NCBI RefSeq assembly: GCF_036320965.1
Contig: NC_092262.1
Location: forward strand, 7,644,072-7,708,071
Length of the DNA stretch: 64,000 bases
Source: Panulirus ornatus
Taxonomy: Eukaryota > Arthropoda > Malacostraca > Decapoda > Palinuridae
Direction: 5' to 3'
The translations under genes were made by a program, and so were the position numbers. The notes beneath the pieces were generated by a model. That model was given only the letters and a program-made list of their open reading frames with translations. It made no database searches and had not been told where the DNA came from. Shown in pieces: positions 22,701-35,158 of this stretch. Within the stretch, counting starts at the first letter, position 1; each line of letters starts with the position of its first letter.

Positions 22701-23185
22701 CTTGAGCACGACGGTACGACCTTTCGAGCACGACGGCACGACCTTTCGCGCACGACGGTACGACCTTCGTGTACGATAGTGCGACATTTCGTGCACGACG
22801 GTGCGACCTTCCGTGCAAGACGGTACGACCTTCCGTGCACGACAGTACGACCTTCATGTACGACGGTACGACCTTCCGTGCACGACAGTACGACCTTTGA
22901 GCCCGAGGGTATGACCTTCGAGTACGACGGTACGACCTTCGTGCACGAGGGTATGACCTTCGTGTACGACGGTGCGACCTTCGCGCACGACGGTACAACC
23001 GTGCACGATGGTACGACCTTTCGTGCACGAGGGTACGACCTTCGCGCACGAGGGTACAACCGTGCACGATGGTACGACCTTTCGCGCACGAGGGTACGAC
23101 CTTCGCTCACGACGGTATAACCGTGCACGATGGTACGACCTATCGTGCACGACGGTACGACCTTTCGCGCACGAGGGTACGACCC
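22701..23185 (+). repeat. 21-bp superfamily array, TTCGTG variant
   Basis: About 23 units of GGTACGACCTTTCGTGCACG and close variants, some with TTTGAGCCCGAG. About 18 of 21 positions match the GTACGACCCTTGAGCACGAC form. Several ~16-bp units (GTACAACCGTGCACGATG) are interspersed from 22990. Confidence 0.9.
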
Positions 23186-23271
23186 CTGACCAAGATGGGG
23201 TATGGTGGCCTGGTCGTCTGACCTGGTCCACGGGACGCACCTGTCCTCCTGCCCCTTGTAACACCACCACC

Positions 23272-23364
23272 CTGGAGGGAGGGAGGAAGGGAGGAAGGGA
23301 GGGAGGAAAGGAGGGAGGGAGGGAGGGAGGGAGGGAGGGAGGAAAGGAGGGAGGGAGGGAGTGT
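23272..23364 (+). repeat. (GGGA/GGAA)n polypurine tract
   Basis: About 93 bp of pure purines on the plus strand built from GGGAGGGA and GGAAGGGA, with strong G-quadruplex and triplex potential. Confidence 0.95.
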
Positions 23365-23480
23365 GGTGGTAAACACCTGCTCTGGGGACAAGTGCTACAC
23401 AAAGGTCAGAACAGAGGTAAACACATGCGGTGTGTATGTGTGTGTACAGGTGCGCGCGCCTCCCACCTCCTCCTCCACGA

Positions 23481-23630
23481 CACACACACACACACACACA
23501 CACGTGTCAACCTCCTGCCCCACTCCTCGCCCCCACACACACACACACGGCACAGAAGCCTCCCCGTCCCCTGCCCCACTCCTCGCCCCCACACACACAC
23601 ACACGGCACAGAAGCCTCCCCGTTGACTCT
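23481..23630 (+). repeat. ~58-bp tandem repeat with (CA)n, 2-3 units
   Basis: CCTGCCCCACTCCTCGCCCC followed by CACACAC and CACGGCACAGAAGCCTCCCC occurs twice in full with a partial leading unit. The region 23365-23480 is single copy. Confidence 0.85.
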
Positions 23631-23780
23631 GCGACCCACAGTAGGGGGACGAAAACCCACCGACTCACGCGGGGCGTTACCACGACGGGTCCAGAGCAAG
23701 GACGAGTCCCTCCCCCACTGTTACTATGACAGACCTGATGATGGAGGCTTTTTGTACCATACGACACGTTATAATGGTGA
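23631..23780. other. Single-copy spacer
   Basis: No repeat or gene recognised. Confidence 0.4.
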
Positions 23781-23880
23781 GGTCGACCATGCGATCCTTG
23801 AGCACGACGGTAGCGACATGTGAGTGATGCCCTTGGCATTGCACACGACACTCGGGGATTAATTACAAACGACGGGACAA

Positions 23881-24372
23881 TATGCCCAAGGGTCGTACCG
23901 TCGTGGTCGAGGGTCGTGCCGTCGTGGTCGGGTGTCGTGCCGTCGTGGTCAAGTGTCGCGCCGTCGTGATCGTGTCGTACCGTCGTGGTCAACGTGGTCA
24001 AGTATCGTACCGTCGTGGTAGTGTCGTACCGTCGTGGTCGAGTGTCGCACCGTCGTGGTCGAGTGTCGTACCGTCGTGGTCGAGTGTCGCACCGTCGTGG
24101 TCGAGTGTCGTACCGTCGTGGTCGAGTGTCGTACCGTCGTGATCGAGTGTCGTACCGTCGTGGTCGAGTGTCGTACCGTCGTGATCGAGTGTCGTACCGT
24201 CGTGGTCGAGTGTCGTGCCGTCGTGATCGAGTGTCGTACCGTCGTGGTCGAGTGTCGTGCCGTCGTGATCGAGTGTCGTACCGTCGTGGACGAGTGTCGT
24301 ACCGTCGTGTTCGAGTGTCGTACCGTTGTGGTCGAGTGTCGTACCGTCGTGGACGAGTGTCGTACCGTACAA
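23881..24372 (-). repeat. 21-bp superfamily array, inverted, GGTCGAGTG variant
   Basis: About 22 units of GTACCGTCGTGGTCGAGTGT, opposite in orientation to the array at 22701-23185. A lone plus-orientation unit (CCTTGAGCACGACGGTAG) sits at about 23796. A/G changes in GGTCGAG versus GATCGAG alternate in part of the array. Confidence 0.93.
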
Positions 24373-24740
24373 TGAGGTGTCGTGTCTTCTGAAGTTATCA
24401 ATCGCATCACAAGTAACTGTGAACACGTCGACCATACTCTACCCACAAAAAAATTCAGGAAGACTTGGCTCGTCTGAAAACCTACCCTGGACCAGCCACC
24501 CTCCCGACCCAAACCATCATTTCTTTAACCCGACACAAAAACATATGTACTCAACAAACACAGAATCAGTTTGTTTACAATCAACATATGAAGCTGTAAC
24601 TTTTTTCCTATATTCCTTTTGCCCATCTTTTTTTTTTTTTCTAAATTTCACGAGCGTCTGTCCTTCATGAAACTATGAGAATTGATAGCTATCTAAACAT
24701 CAGCTTCCCACAGGAGCAAATGCTACGTTGTCCAATGTCA
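24373..24740. other. Single-copy spacer
   Basis: About 370 bp with a T-run near 24630. No gene recognised. Confidence 0.45.
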
Positions 24741-24784
24741 TAAGTACGTGTAAGTATCGGCTGGCAATGTGTGTTAAGTGTAAG

Positions 24785-24990
24785 TAGGTATGGGGTGGTA
24801 ACCTGATGCTGTGTGTGTGCATGTATATACGTGGTCAAAACAAGGTTAAAAGTCTATGTAGATAAGAGTGGTAAACTGATGTTGTGTGTGCATGTGTATA
24901 CGTGGTCCAAACAAGGTTAAAAGTCTATGTAGATAAGGGTGGTAATCTGATGTGTGCATGTGTATCCGTGGTCCAAACAAGGTTACGCCT
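24785..24990 (+). repeat. ~75-bp tandem repeat, 3 units
   Basis: GGTGGTAAYCTGATG, GTGTGCATGTRTATACGTGG and CAAGGTTAAAAGTCTATGTA recur three times with decreasing (TG)n length. Unrelated to the 75-bp satellite at 46-56 kb. Confidence 0.85.
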
Positions 24991-26088
24991 GTGTGCTGCA
25001 CGTACAGAACAGTGTACAGCGGCCTGATCTGTATTCATGTAGTAAGCAACACATGCTGTGCACACAGGCAGCCAGGCACGGTATCAGTCGCGACCCAGAA
25101 AACAAACAATTCAAAACAACACATTCCGTGTCTTCTGTACACACATTTGCCGTCCTTGTGTGCAACACTGAGAGGGTAATGCAACACTGAGAGGGTAATG
25201 CTACAAATGAAACACACGTATTAATATGATGCAACTCGACCGAAGCATGCACGCTAACCCATCTGGAATAAATGGTCGTGCATGAGGTTCGTAAGGTGGC
25301 AAAACGAGGACAAAGCAGAGGCTTCAACTGAACTACGCAGAACTAAGGATATTCCAACAAGGAAATGCTGGGGGGGGTTCTGTGCCCATGATATATCTCA
25401 CTTGTGTTAAGATCCTGTGAAAGTTACAGTGATGGGTACGTCAGAATATGGGGACCTATAGCTATACAGTTAAGGAAGGTTTAGAAAAAATAAATAAATA
25501 CATAAAAAAATGTGAGGAATTCAAAAGCTTTGAGGGATGTGGCTTGTGGCGGAGATTAAAGACAACAGAAGACCCAGCCAACATATCTGTAAGGCATGAG
25601 AAAGTAAGAGACGAGAACAACAGAACAGAATACAGGAGAAGAAATACAAAACTCTTTCATGAATTACAGAGGAGGTAAATCAGGTACATGACAGTGGCAT
25701 GACGACAGCAAGACGTCCTGGTAGATGGACGACAATGGACAGCGGACGGTAGCGGTGTGAACACCTAACACCCCACTAATCTCAATGGTGAGGGAATGGG
25801 GGACGAAAAAATAAAGTCCTTAACGGCTTTGAAATACCGAGAGAAAACGACTTGGTAACGAGTGGTAAGGAGCCTTGACCCTTATGAGACTGATGGTGCC
25901 TAAATGAAGTTCCTCCTCAGGTGCTGAGGAGGTGTGGAGATAACGCCTGACAGGACGCTTGAAATGTTGTTTAAAAAGACGTCAGAGTGGAGGAAGGTTT
26001 GAGGGGAAAAAACATTGAAAAAAGAAAAAAAAAGGGGGGGGGGGGGTCATGAGCTTTAATGGGGTGTTTATAAAACCCGTCTTACGGA
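24991..26088. other. Single-copy spacer, ~1.1 kb
   Basis: The longest stretch here without tandem arrays apart from a doubled GCAACACTGAGAGGGTAAT near 25163-25199 and a G-run at 26034-26046. A 76-codon Lys/Arg-rich plus-strand frame at 25448-25678 has no recognisable domain. Confidence 0.5.
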
Positions 26089-26335
26089 ACTATGGTTCCC
26101 CTGAAACGAACCACCTCACCCAGCTTCTGGCTTACTTCAGCCGACCGTGGTTCCCCTGAAACGAACCACCTCTCCCACACTTCAGGCGACCGTGGTTCCC
26201 CTGAAACGAACCACCTCTCCCACACTTCAGGCGACCGTGGTTCCCCTGAAACGAACCACCTCACCCAGCTTCTGACTCACTTCAGGCGACCGTGGTTCCC
26301 CTGAAACGAACCACCTCACCCACACTTCAGGCGAC
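26089..26335 (+). repeat. ~41-60-bp tandem repeat, 5 units
   Basis: Five copies of TGGTTCCCCTGAAACGAACC plus ACCTCWCCC, followed by CACACTTCAGGCGACCG (short unit) or CAGCTTCTG...ACTTCAGGCGACCG (long unit). Order is long, short, short, long, short. Confidence 0.9.
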
Positions 26336-26486
26336 CCAATGTAGGTTAATGGCTTGCCTCCTCGCCCTAAGAACAAAGACGTTTACCTAACCTTTGGTGG
26401 TATAAGTTTGGCTGGCCCGTCAATGACTCTCCAGCTGAGTCAAAGCTGTGATGTTTTACCCACCCTCCCCCACACCGAAGCGGGTT

Positions 26487-26683
26487 ATTAGGTACAGTAG
26501 GGTTGAGGGTCAAGTCAATTGGGAGGTAAGTTTGAATGGAGAAAAACTGGAGGAAGTAAAGTGTTTTAGATATCTGGGAGTGGATCTGGCAGCGGATGGA
26601 ACCATGGAAGCGGAAGTGGATCATAGGGTGGGGGAGGGGGCGAAAATCCTGGGAGCCTTGAAGAATGTGTGGAAGTCGAGAAC

Positions 26684-26686
<3 letters not shown>
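26487..26686 (+). mobile_element. LINE copy L5, 200-bp internal fragment
   Basis: Frame reads RVIRYSRVEGQVNWEV, GEKLEEVKCFRYLGVDLAAD and KILGALKNVWKSRT, that is, just after RT motif C through the YLG block. Its 3' side is cut by (TA)n inside the coding sequence; the 5' side begins abruptly at GGTTATTAGGTACAG. Truncated at both ends without a 3' UTR, so simple 5'-truncated retrotransposition cannot explain it. Confidence 0.9.

Positions 26687-26761
<75 letters not shown>
26686..26761. repeat. (TA)n tract interrupting LINE L5
   Basis: Begins immediately after GTCGAGAACAT of the LINE coding sequence. Confidence 0.97.
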
Positions 26762-26762
<1 letters not shown>

Positions 26763-26875
26763 TTCTCAGGGAAGTTCCTTGTTCCATTCCACAGTGCGCT
26801 TCCTGATTGAGTTATCTGCATGTTTTAAGGCTATAGCAACAGAGTAAAACAATAATAAATTTGTGAACGAATAAA

Positions 26876-26975
<100 letters not shown>

Positions 26976-27199
26976 TTCCGGTAGCAAGGTTTCAATGCGG
27001 GTAAATAAAAAAAAAAAAAAGAGTTGCATCACTCCGGACTCAAGGAGAGTATAAACATTTAATGGACGAACACCAAGGGCGACGGCCGCACACTCCCCAC
27101 ACATACCATATATTACACCACACACACACACACGACATCAAGTGGACTTCCAGCACCTGTGTCTTACCACGATGACTGAACCTCACTCAGTACTACAGG

Positions 27200-27895
27200 A
27201 CTGAACCAACCCTTCGATACGATGACTTAAGCCCACAAGTACGACGGTGATACCTGAAGTACGATGACTTAACGAAGACTTAACCTTGTAGGTACGATGA
27301 CTTAAGCCCAAAAGTACGACGGTGATACCTTAAGTACGGTGACTTAACGAAGACTTAACCTTGTAGGTACGATGACTTAAGCCCAAAAGTACGACGGTGA
27401 TACCTTAAGTACGATGACTTAACGAAGACTTAACCCTGTAGGTACGATGACTTAACTCCACAAGTACGACGGTGATACCTTAAGTACGGTGACTTAACGA
27501 AGACTTAACCCCATAAGTACGATGACTTAACGAAGACTTAACCCCATGAGTACGATGAATTAACGAAGACTTAATCCCATGAGTACGATGGCTTAACCCC
27601 ATAAGTAGGACTTTGATACCTTTAGTGCGATGACTTAACGAAGACAACCCCATAAGTACGACTTTGATACCTGAAGTAAGATGACTTAACGAAGACTTAA
27701 CCCCATAAGTACGACTTCGATGCCTTAGTACGATGACTTAATGAGGACTTAATCCCATGAGTACGATGACTTAACCCCATAAGTAGGACTTTGATACCTT
27801 TAGTACGATAACTTAACGAAGACTTAACCCTATAAGTACGACTTTGATACCTGAAGTACGATGACTCAATGAAGACTCAACCCCATGAGCACGAT
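27200..27895 (+). repeat. Complex minisatellite with GTACGATGACTTAA units
   Basis: Mixture of AAGTACGATGACTTAACG plus AAGACTTAACCCCAT and of AAGTACGACGGTGATACCTT or AAGTACGACTTTGATACC. A ~99-bp higher-order unit (from ACTTAACCTTGTAGGTACG) is repeated about three times at 27290-27480. GTACGACGG links it to the 21-bp superfamily. Confidence 0.88.
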
Positions 27896-27974
27896 GACGG
27901 AAACATGATTCGAGTCTGGTTCTCGCTGCAACACAGCACCTAACCTGATGTGGCGAGACAAGGTGACAATTTAC

Positions 27975-27976
<2 letters not shown>

Positions 27977-28058
<82 letters not shown>
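27977..28058. repeat. (GA)n microsatellite
   Basis: About 40 GA units between two minisatellites. Confidence 0.97.
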
Positions 28059-28164
28059 CAAGGTCACTCCACCAAGCTCTCGAGCGGAATGGATCAATAA
28101 TATATCGGTATTATCAACATCTCCCTCTAACCCCACTTGAGCAAGACGAGGGGCGACCCTGAGG

Positions 28165-28760
28165 CAAGACGGTTCGAACCTTGAGCACTATAGTTCGAAC
28201 CTTCTGCAATATGGTTCAAATCTTCTGCAGGATGAATTGAACCTTCTGCGCTATAGCTCGAACCTTCTGCACGATGATTCGAACCTCGAGAACGATGAAT
28301 CGAACCTTCTGCATTATGGTTCGAGCCTTCTGCAATATGGTTCGATTCTTCTGCATTATGGTTCGAGCCTTCTGCAATATGGTTCGAATCTTCTGCATGA
28401 TGAATCGAACCTTCTGCAATATGGTTCGAACCTTCTGCACGATGATTCGAACCTCGAGAACGATAAATCGAACCTTTTGCACTATGGTTCGAGCCTTCTG
28501 CAATACGGTTCGAATCTTCTGCATGATGAATCGAACCTTCTGCAATATGGCTCGAACCTTCTGCACGATGATTCGAACCTCGAGAACGATGAATCGAACC
28601 TTCTGCACAATAGTTCGAACCTTCTGCAATATGGTTCGAATCTTCTACATGATGAATCGAACCTTCTGCACGACAGTTCGAACCTTCTGCACGACGATTC
28701 GAACCTCGAGAACGATGATTCGACTCTTGAACACGAAAGTTCGACCACTGAGACTGATGG
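28165..28760 (+). repeat. 21-bp array, GTTCGAACCTTCTGCAC variant
   Basis: About 28 units of GTTCGAACCTTCTGCACGAT and variants. Aligned in phase with GTACGACCCTTGAGCACGAC about 16 of 21 positions match, so it is probably a diverged superfamily member. Blocks of several units (around 28270, 28440 and 28560) recur as a higher-order pattern. Confidence 0.93.
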
Positions 28761-28994
28761 TTTGGCCTCTAGACCTTCCCCTTGAGCGTCAGGCCTAAGG
28801 CCTATGGCCCCCAGGGTCGACCCGTGGTGCTCAAGGCAAGCCCTTCGCCGAGGGCATGGCCACCCTATCTTCTGCACAGCAGGTCATCACACAGCCAGAC
28901 CCAAGCAGGAGAGGCAAGAAGGTGGTGGCGATAAGGTTGGCGATCCTACACACCCACTACCGTAACTAGGGCATAACGCACCCTCCTGTTAAGT

Positions 28995-28995
<1 letters not shown>

Positions 28996-29032
<37 letters not shown>
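28996..29032. repeat. (AC)n microsatellite
   Basis: About 18 AC units. Confidence 0.95.
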
Positions 29033-29035
<3 letters not shown>

Positions 29036-29209
29036 ACAGTAAAAGGATTTTTGGCCCATAATCACCACATTACACCCCCCCCCCCCCCCCCCGAGGGAGG
29101 CGGGTTTGAGAGGCACATGCCAAGGACGGGGTGCGGGGAGCCACCTGCGCCACCTTTATCACTACTTCCACTCACGACTCCCCCACCATGACCATCCACT
29201 TCCTACGGG

Positions 29210-29212
<3 letters not shown>

Positions 29213-29294
<82 letters not shown>
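29213..29294. repeat. (TA)n at LINE L6 5' break
   Basis: Ends exactly where LINE coding sequence starts (TTGGGAGGTAAGTTTG). Confidence 0.97.
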
Positions 29295-29297
<3 letters not shown>

Positions 29298-29912
29298 GAG
29301 GTAAGTTTGAATGGATCAAAACTGGAGGAAGTAAAGTGTTTTAGATATCTGGGAGTGGATCTGGCAGCGGATGGAACCATGGAAGCGGAAGTGGATCATA
29401 GGGTGGGGGAGGGGGCGAAAATCCTGGGAGCCTTGAAGAATGTGTGGAAGTCGAGAACATTATCTCGGAAAGCAAAAATGGCTATGTTTGAAGGAATAGT
29501 GGTTCCAACAATGTTGTATGGTTGCGAGGCGTGGGCTATGGATAGAGTTGTGCGCAGGAGGATGGATGTGCTGGAAATGAGATGTTTGAGGACAATGTGT
29601 GGTGTGAGGTGGTTTGATCGAGTAAGTAATGTAAGGATAAGAGAGATGTGTGGAAATAAATAGAGTGTGGTTGAGAGAGCAGAAGAGGGTGTTTTGAAAT
29701 GGTTTGGGCACATGGAGAGAATGAGTGAGGAAAGATTGACCAAGAGGATATATGTGTCGGAGGTGGAGGGAACGAGGAGAAGAGGGAGACCAAATTGGAG
29801 GTGGAAAGATGGAGTGAAAAAGATTTTGTGTGACCGGGGCCTGAACATGCAGGAGGGTGAAAGGAGGGCAAGGAATAGAGTGAATTGGATCGATGTGGTA
29901 TACCGGGGTTGA
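29295..29912 (+). pseudogene. LINE RT C-terminus with premature TAG
   Basis: Same frame as the other copies (CFRYLGVDLAADG, MLYGCEAW, MCGVRWFDRV, LKWFGHM, WKDGVKKIL, VVYRG end). It is interrupted by TAG at 29661-29663 in the position where other copies read AAT or AAA (CGNKNSVV). Upstream RT blocks are absent. Confidence 0.9.
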
Positions 29913-30347
29913 CGTGCTGTCAGTGGAGTGAATCAGGGCATGTGCAGCGTCTGGGGTAAACCATGGAAAGCTGTGTGGGGCCTGGATGAGGAAAGGGAGC
30001 TGTGGTTTCGGGCATTATTGCATGACAGCTAGAGACTGAGTGCGAACGAATGAGGCCTTTGTTGTCTTTTCCTAGCGCTACCCCGCACACATGAGGGGGG
30101 AGGGGGATGGTATTCCATGTGTGGCGAGGTGGCGATGGGAATGAATAAAGGCAGACAGTGTGAATTGTGTGCATGGGTATATATGTATGTGTCTGTGTGT
30201 GTATATATATGTGTACATTGAGATGTATAGGTATGTATATTTGCGTGTGTGGACATGTGTGTATATACATGTGTATGGGGGTGGGTTGGGCCATTTCCTT
30301 CGTCTGTTTCCTTGCGCTACATCGCAAACGCGGGAGACAGCGACAAA

Positions 30348-30352
<5 letters not shown>
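29295..30352 (+). mobile_element. LINE copy L6 with full-length 3' UTR
   Basis: Contains the RT C-terminal part from WEVSLNG onward and the longest 3' UTR seen here (29913-30352, ~440 bp). In order the UTR holds CGTGCTGTCAGTGGAGTG, GCGTCTGGGGTAAACC, GGAAAGGGAGCTGTGGTTTC, CGAGGTGGCGATGGGAATG, TTGAGATGTATAGGTATG, GGGCCATTTCCTTCGTCTG and CGCGGGAGACAGCGACAAAG, then (TA)n. It gives the reference against which the shorter UTRs are seen as internal deletions. Confidence 0.9.

Positions 30353-30434
<82 letters not shown>
30353..30434. repeat. (TA)n tail of LINE L6
   Basis: Directly follows CAGCGACAAAGCAAAA. Confidence 0.97.
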
Positions 30435-30437
<3 letters not shown>

Positions 30438-30523
30438 TGGTGATCTAAACAAATTCGATAACTTTATTGGTGATAAAATTTGTAAAATGATAAGTTTATG
30501 AACGCTCGTTGTATGTTTTGGAG

Positions 30524-30714
30524 AATCACATGTTTACCAAATGGCGTCCTAGCTTCGTCTCTTCGATGTATATCAACTGACTGTTATATTTCTCTCTTGT
30601 GTCTCCCCTGATGATGTGATTATAACACGAAAGTGCACTTGGGAACTTATTGTGCTTCATTTTCTCCGTGGACTCATAGGAATATCTTGATCACGCGGAA
30701 AACTGTGATCCTTT

Positions 30715-30716
<2 letters not shown>
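30524..30716 (+). repeat. Family C copy, full length
   Basis: From ATCACATGTTTACCAAATGG through CGTCCTAGCTTCGTCTCTTC, GATGTATATCAACTGACTG, GTCTCCCCTGATGATGTGAT, AAAGTGCACTTGGGAAC and ATCTTGATCACGCGGAAAAC to GTGATCCTTTCC. Taken as the reference length (~190 bp). Confidence 0.88.

Positions 30717-30791
<75 letters not shown>
30717..30791. repeat. (TA)n tract
   Basis: Follows the GATCCTTTCC end of family C. Confidence 0.97.
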
Positions 30792-30793
<2 letters not shown>

Positions 30794-30799
30794 AATAAG

Positions 30800-30950
30800 T
30801 GATTACACACATACACATTCTGTAGCAACCTCCACATATCTCAGGACTGTCCTAAACACATACACATTCTGTTTCAATACACATAAACATTCCGTTTCAC
30901 CCTCTACACATCTCATGACTGTCCTACACACATACACAATCTCTGGGAAC
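30800..30950 (+). repeat. Imperfect ~55-bp repeat, 2-3 units
   Basis: ACACATACACATTCTGT, CACATCTCAKGACTGTCCTA and a diverged ACACATAAACATTCCGTTTC recur. Single-copy sequence follows to 31169. Confidence 0.65.
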
Positions 30951-31167
30951 CTTTAAATACCCCCAGGAGAGCGGTGTTGTAAGCAGGTCGCCTCCACATT
31001 GGGTAATACTGGCCGCAGATACTGTGTTGACAGATGACGTCAGCCGTCGGCGGATGTTTGGATGGGTTCAACGCCTGGCCTGGCAACAGTTGTTTCCTCC
31101 CTCCCTACACTACCGCCTTAACGTTCTTCTTGCCCACGGTAACGCGACCGGTGGATGGGGGTCGTCG

Positions 31168-31169
<2 letters not shown>

Positions 31170-31232
<63 letters not shown>
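31170..31232. repeat. (CT)n microsatellite
   Basis: About 31 CT units. Confidence 0.97.
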
Positions 31233-31233
<1 letters not shown>

Positions 31234-31564
31234 ATATAGTCGTTCACGATTCAACCTTTCAAGAACCGTACCCGACGGGCCGTCGTCGTGAACCCGACAG
31301 CGGCAGCCGGTACGTCTGTCATCCACGGTAAAAAAAAAAAAAATAAATAAATAAAAAAAAAGCTGAAGGGAAGGGGAAAAAAAAAAGGTCAGAGGTGCGA
31401 GATGTGTCTAGAGTAATAAGGAAGACCCCCAGTGAGGGAGAAACATACTGAGCCTTGAGTCGCACACGACATAAGAAGAATGAAAGGGAAAAAAAGAGAG
31501 ACTGAGAGATATGATATGGACCATCAGTGGAGGAAATAACTGCAGATCATGAGGTAAGAGACGT
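31233..31564. other. Single-copy spacer
   Basis: About 330 bp with A-rich runs near 31329-31387. No gene recognised. Confidence 0.45.
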
Positions 31565-31845
31565 GTAGGGGAGTTAAGTGGAAGACCACGCGAGATATGT
31601 AGGGGAGGGAAGTGGAAGACCACACGAGATATGTAGGGGAGGGAAGAGGAAGACCACACGAGATATGTAGGGGAGGGAAGTGGAAGACCACACGAGATAT
31701 GTAGGGGAGTGAAGAGGATTGACCACACGAGATATGTAGGGGAGGGAAGAGGAAGACCACACGAGATATGTAGGGGAGTGAAGAGGAAGACCACACGAGA
31801 TATGTAGGGGAGGGAAGAGGAAGACCACATGAGACATGTACACAG
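31565..31845 (+). repeat. 34-bp minisatellite, ~8 units
   Basis: Units of GGAAGACCACACGAGATATG followed by TAGGGGAGKGAAGW; one unit has a 1-bp change GGATTGACC. Confidence 0.93.
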
Positions 31846-32019
31846 TTATGGACCAGGAGGTAACGAACGAACTGGGGGTGAGAGAGGATCTCAAAAACGT
31901 GTGTCCACAGACCAAGAGGTGTGACCACGACCACAGCAGATGAAGAAGACCTACAGACCCTCTTCATCCCGAACCCGGTGGACATTTAACCCTCTACGTC
32001 TTTAACCACCCCACCCTCC

Positions 32020-32312
32020 CTCAGCACGACGGCACGACCTATGATCACGACGGTACGACCCATGATCACGACGGTACGACCCATGATCACGACGGTACGA
32101 CCCACGAGCACGAAGGTACGACCCGTGAGCACGACGGTACGACCTATGATCACGACGGTACGACCCATGATCACGACGTTACGACCCATGACCACGACGG
32201 TACGACCCATGATCACGACGTTACGACCCATGACCACGAAGTTACGACCCATGAGCACGACGGTACGACCCATGAGCACGAAGTTACGACCCATGAGCAC
32301 GACGGTACGACC
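32020..32312 (+). repeat. 21-bp superfamily array, CCCATGATC variant
   Basis: About 14 units of GGTACGACCCATGATCACGA with GATC/GAGC/GACC and GGT/GTT/AGT variants. Confidence 0.93.
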
Positions 32313-33505
<1,193 letters not shown>

Positions 33506-33523
33506 AAAGAAAAGAAAGATATA

Positions 33524-33675
33524 TAGAGCGGGGGGCTGGAAATCCTCCCCTCTTGTTTTTTTTTAATTTTCCAAAAAAAGGAACAGAAGAGGGCCAGTTG
33601 AGGATATTCCCTCAGAGGCCCAGTCCTCTGTTCTTAACGCTACCTTGCTAACGCGGGAAATGGCGAACAGTTTGA
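33524..33675 (+). repeat. Family A copy, left-truncated
   Basis: From GAGCGGGGGGCTGGAAATCC to GGGAAATGGCGAACAGTTTG, followed by A-run and TA units. Lies 20 bp beyond the fold-back element in the same orientation as its right arm. Confidence 0.85.
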
Positions 33676-33678
33676 AAA

Positions 33679-33718
<40 letters not shown>

Positions 33719-33719
33719 T
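33676..33719. repeat. (A)n then (TA)n
   Basis: About 20 A and 12 TA units joining family A to family C. Confidence 0.95.
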
Positions 33720-33963
33720 GAGTCCACGGGGAAAATGAAATACGATAAGTTCCCAAATGCACTTTCGTGTAATAATCACATCATGTTTACCAAATGGCGT
33801 CCTAGCTTCGTCTCTTCGATGTATATCAACAGACTTATTTCTCTCTTGTGTCCCCCCTGATGATGTGATTATTACACGAAAGTGCACTTGGGAACTTCTC
33901 GTGTTTCATTTTGCCAGTGGACTCATAGGAATATACTTGATCACGCGCAAAATTGTGATCCTT

Positions 33964-33967
<4 letters not shown>
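33719..33967. repeat. Family C inverted pair, asymmetric
   Basis: Minus-strand part 33719-33784 (GAGTCCACGGGGAAAATG to AATCACATCATG) is fused to a plus-strand copy 33785-33967 (TTTACCAAATGGCGTCCTAG to GTGATCCTTTCC). The left arm is shorter than the right. Confidence 0.85.

Positions 33968-34036
<69 letters not shown>
33968..34036. repeat. (TA)n tract
   Basis: Follows the family C terminus. Confidence 0.97.
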
Positions 34037-34039
<3 letters not shown>

Positions 34040-34259
34040 TATTTGTGGCTTTGTTAATCTGATTTACAGTCAAGAGGACTGAAAGCCTCCTCTGTTCGCG
34101 CGAGTGTGTGTTTCTGTTTGTGTTTGTGTTCTACTACTCCCGTCTGGCAGCAGACCCACTTCGGACCACCAGCCCAAAAACATCCACGGCTGTTTTGTTT
34201 TTTTCCACAAAGATTTATGACCACCTGCCCGGCACACACGACAGATAATGGTACCCTTT

Positions 34260-34290
<31 letters not shown>

Positions 34291-34382
34291 ACAAGGGCCT
34301 CCCAGGCATGCTTGAGCCCCCGGGCCCCGAAGAGGTTCCTTTGGCCCCTTAGTTTCGGGCCAAGTCGTCATCCTGCCCAAGC
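34037..34382. other. Spacer with (CA)n
   Basis: (CA)n at about 34260-34285; otherwise single copy without a recognisable gene. Confidence 0.5.
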
Positions 34383-34505
34383 GTCGTACCATTCCCCCGT
34401 CAATGGTCGTACAGTCGAGCATAAGAGAGTCGCCCCATCGTACCGGATTCGAATAGGAAAGGATCGTCGTTGCTCAAGGGGTCGTACCTACCGTCGTGCC
34501 CTGAG

Positions 34506-34588
<83 letters not shown>

Positions 34589-34760
34589 GTTACGACAGCT
34601 CAAGCTTCACGGTGACGGAGTCATTCCTCCGGCGGGAGGAGGCCGGGTCGGCGTTGCTCAGGGGGGGTCGTCCCGTCGTGCCCTGAGGAGGAGGAGAGAG
34701 GTAGGGTTACGACAGCTCAAGCTTCATGGTGACGGAGTCGTTCCTCCGGCGGGAGTAGCA
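34383..34760 (-). repeat. Decayed 21-bp units and a ~185-bp duplication around (GA)n
   Basis: GTTGCTCAAGGGGTCGTACC and CCGTCGTGCCCTGAGGAG (inverted superfamily units) precede (GA)n 34506-34586 and TTACGACAGCTCAAGCTTCA, CGGTGACGGAGTC. The same order recurs at 34655-34760 with GA reduced to a few units. Confidence 0.85.
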
Positions 34761-34993
34761 GGGCGACACGGACACGGGCACCACCACCGCTGGCATGGTC
34801 TCTCAGTGTGGCGGGCGGGCAGGGACGTGAGGCCAACACCAGGACCCTTCAATCGCTGTCGCTAACTACCTCTCCACCCTTACGCAATCAGATGGCCAAG
34901 GAGGGAATAGAGAAGTTTGCACGGGGGGAAAGTAAACTTCAGGAAACAGAAGATAACGGCAGTGTCTGATGGCGTAATGGTTTACTGAAGTGT

Positions 34994-35158
34994 GCATTCA
35001 CCTCCCTAACAACCCCAACCATAAGCAAATCAAACAACCATGGAGACATCGCGCACCCTTGCCGCAAACCTACATTCCCTGGGAGCCAATCACTTTCCTC
35101 TCTTCCTACACGTACACATGCGCCTTACATCCTCGACAAAAACTTTACACTGCTTCTG
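34994..35158 (-). mobile_element. LINE copy L7, RT fragment
   Basis: Plus-strand sequence TGCATTCACCTCCCTAACAA, CATGGAGACATCGCGCACCC and GCAAACCTACATTCCCTGG aligns with 4955-5120 of copy L1 and so encodes, on the minus strand, the RT segment around motif B (GLRQG, LFNLF). A shift near 35115-35125 breaks the frame. Truncated at both ends. Confidence 0.85.

Noticed and set aside
25448..25678. 76-codon Lys/Arg-rich plus-strand frame
   Set aside because: Short, A-rich sequence, no recognised domain, no upstream or downstream gene features.
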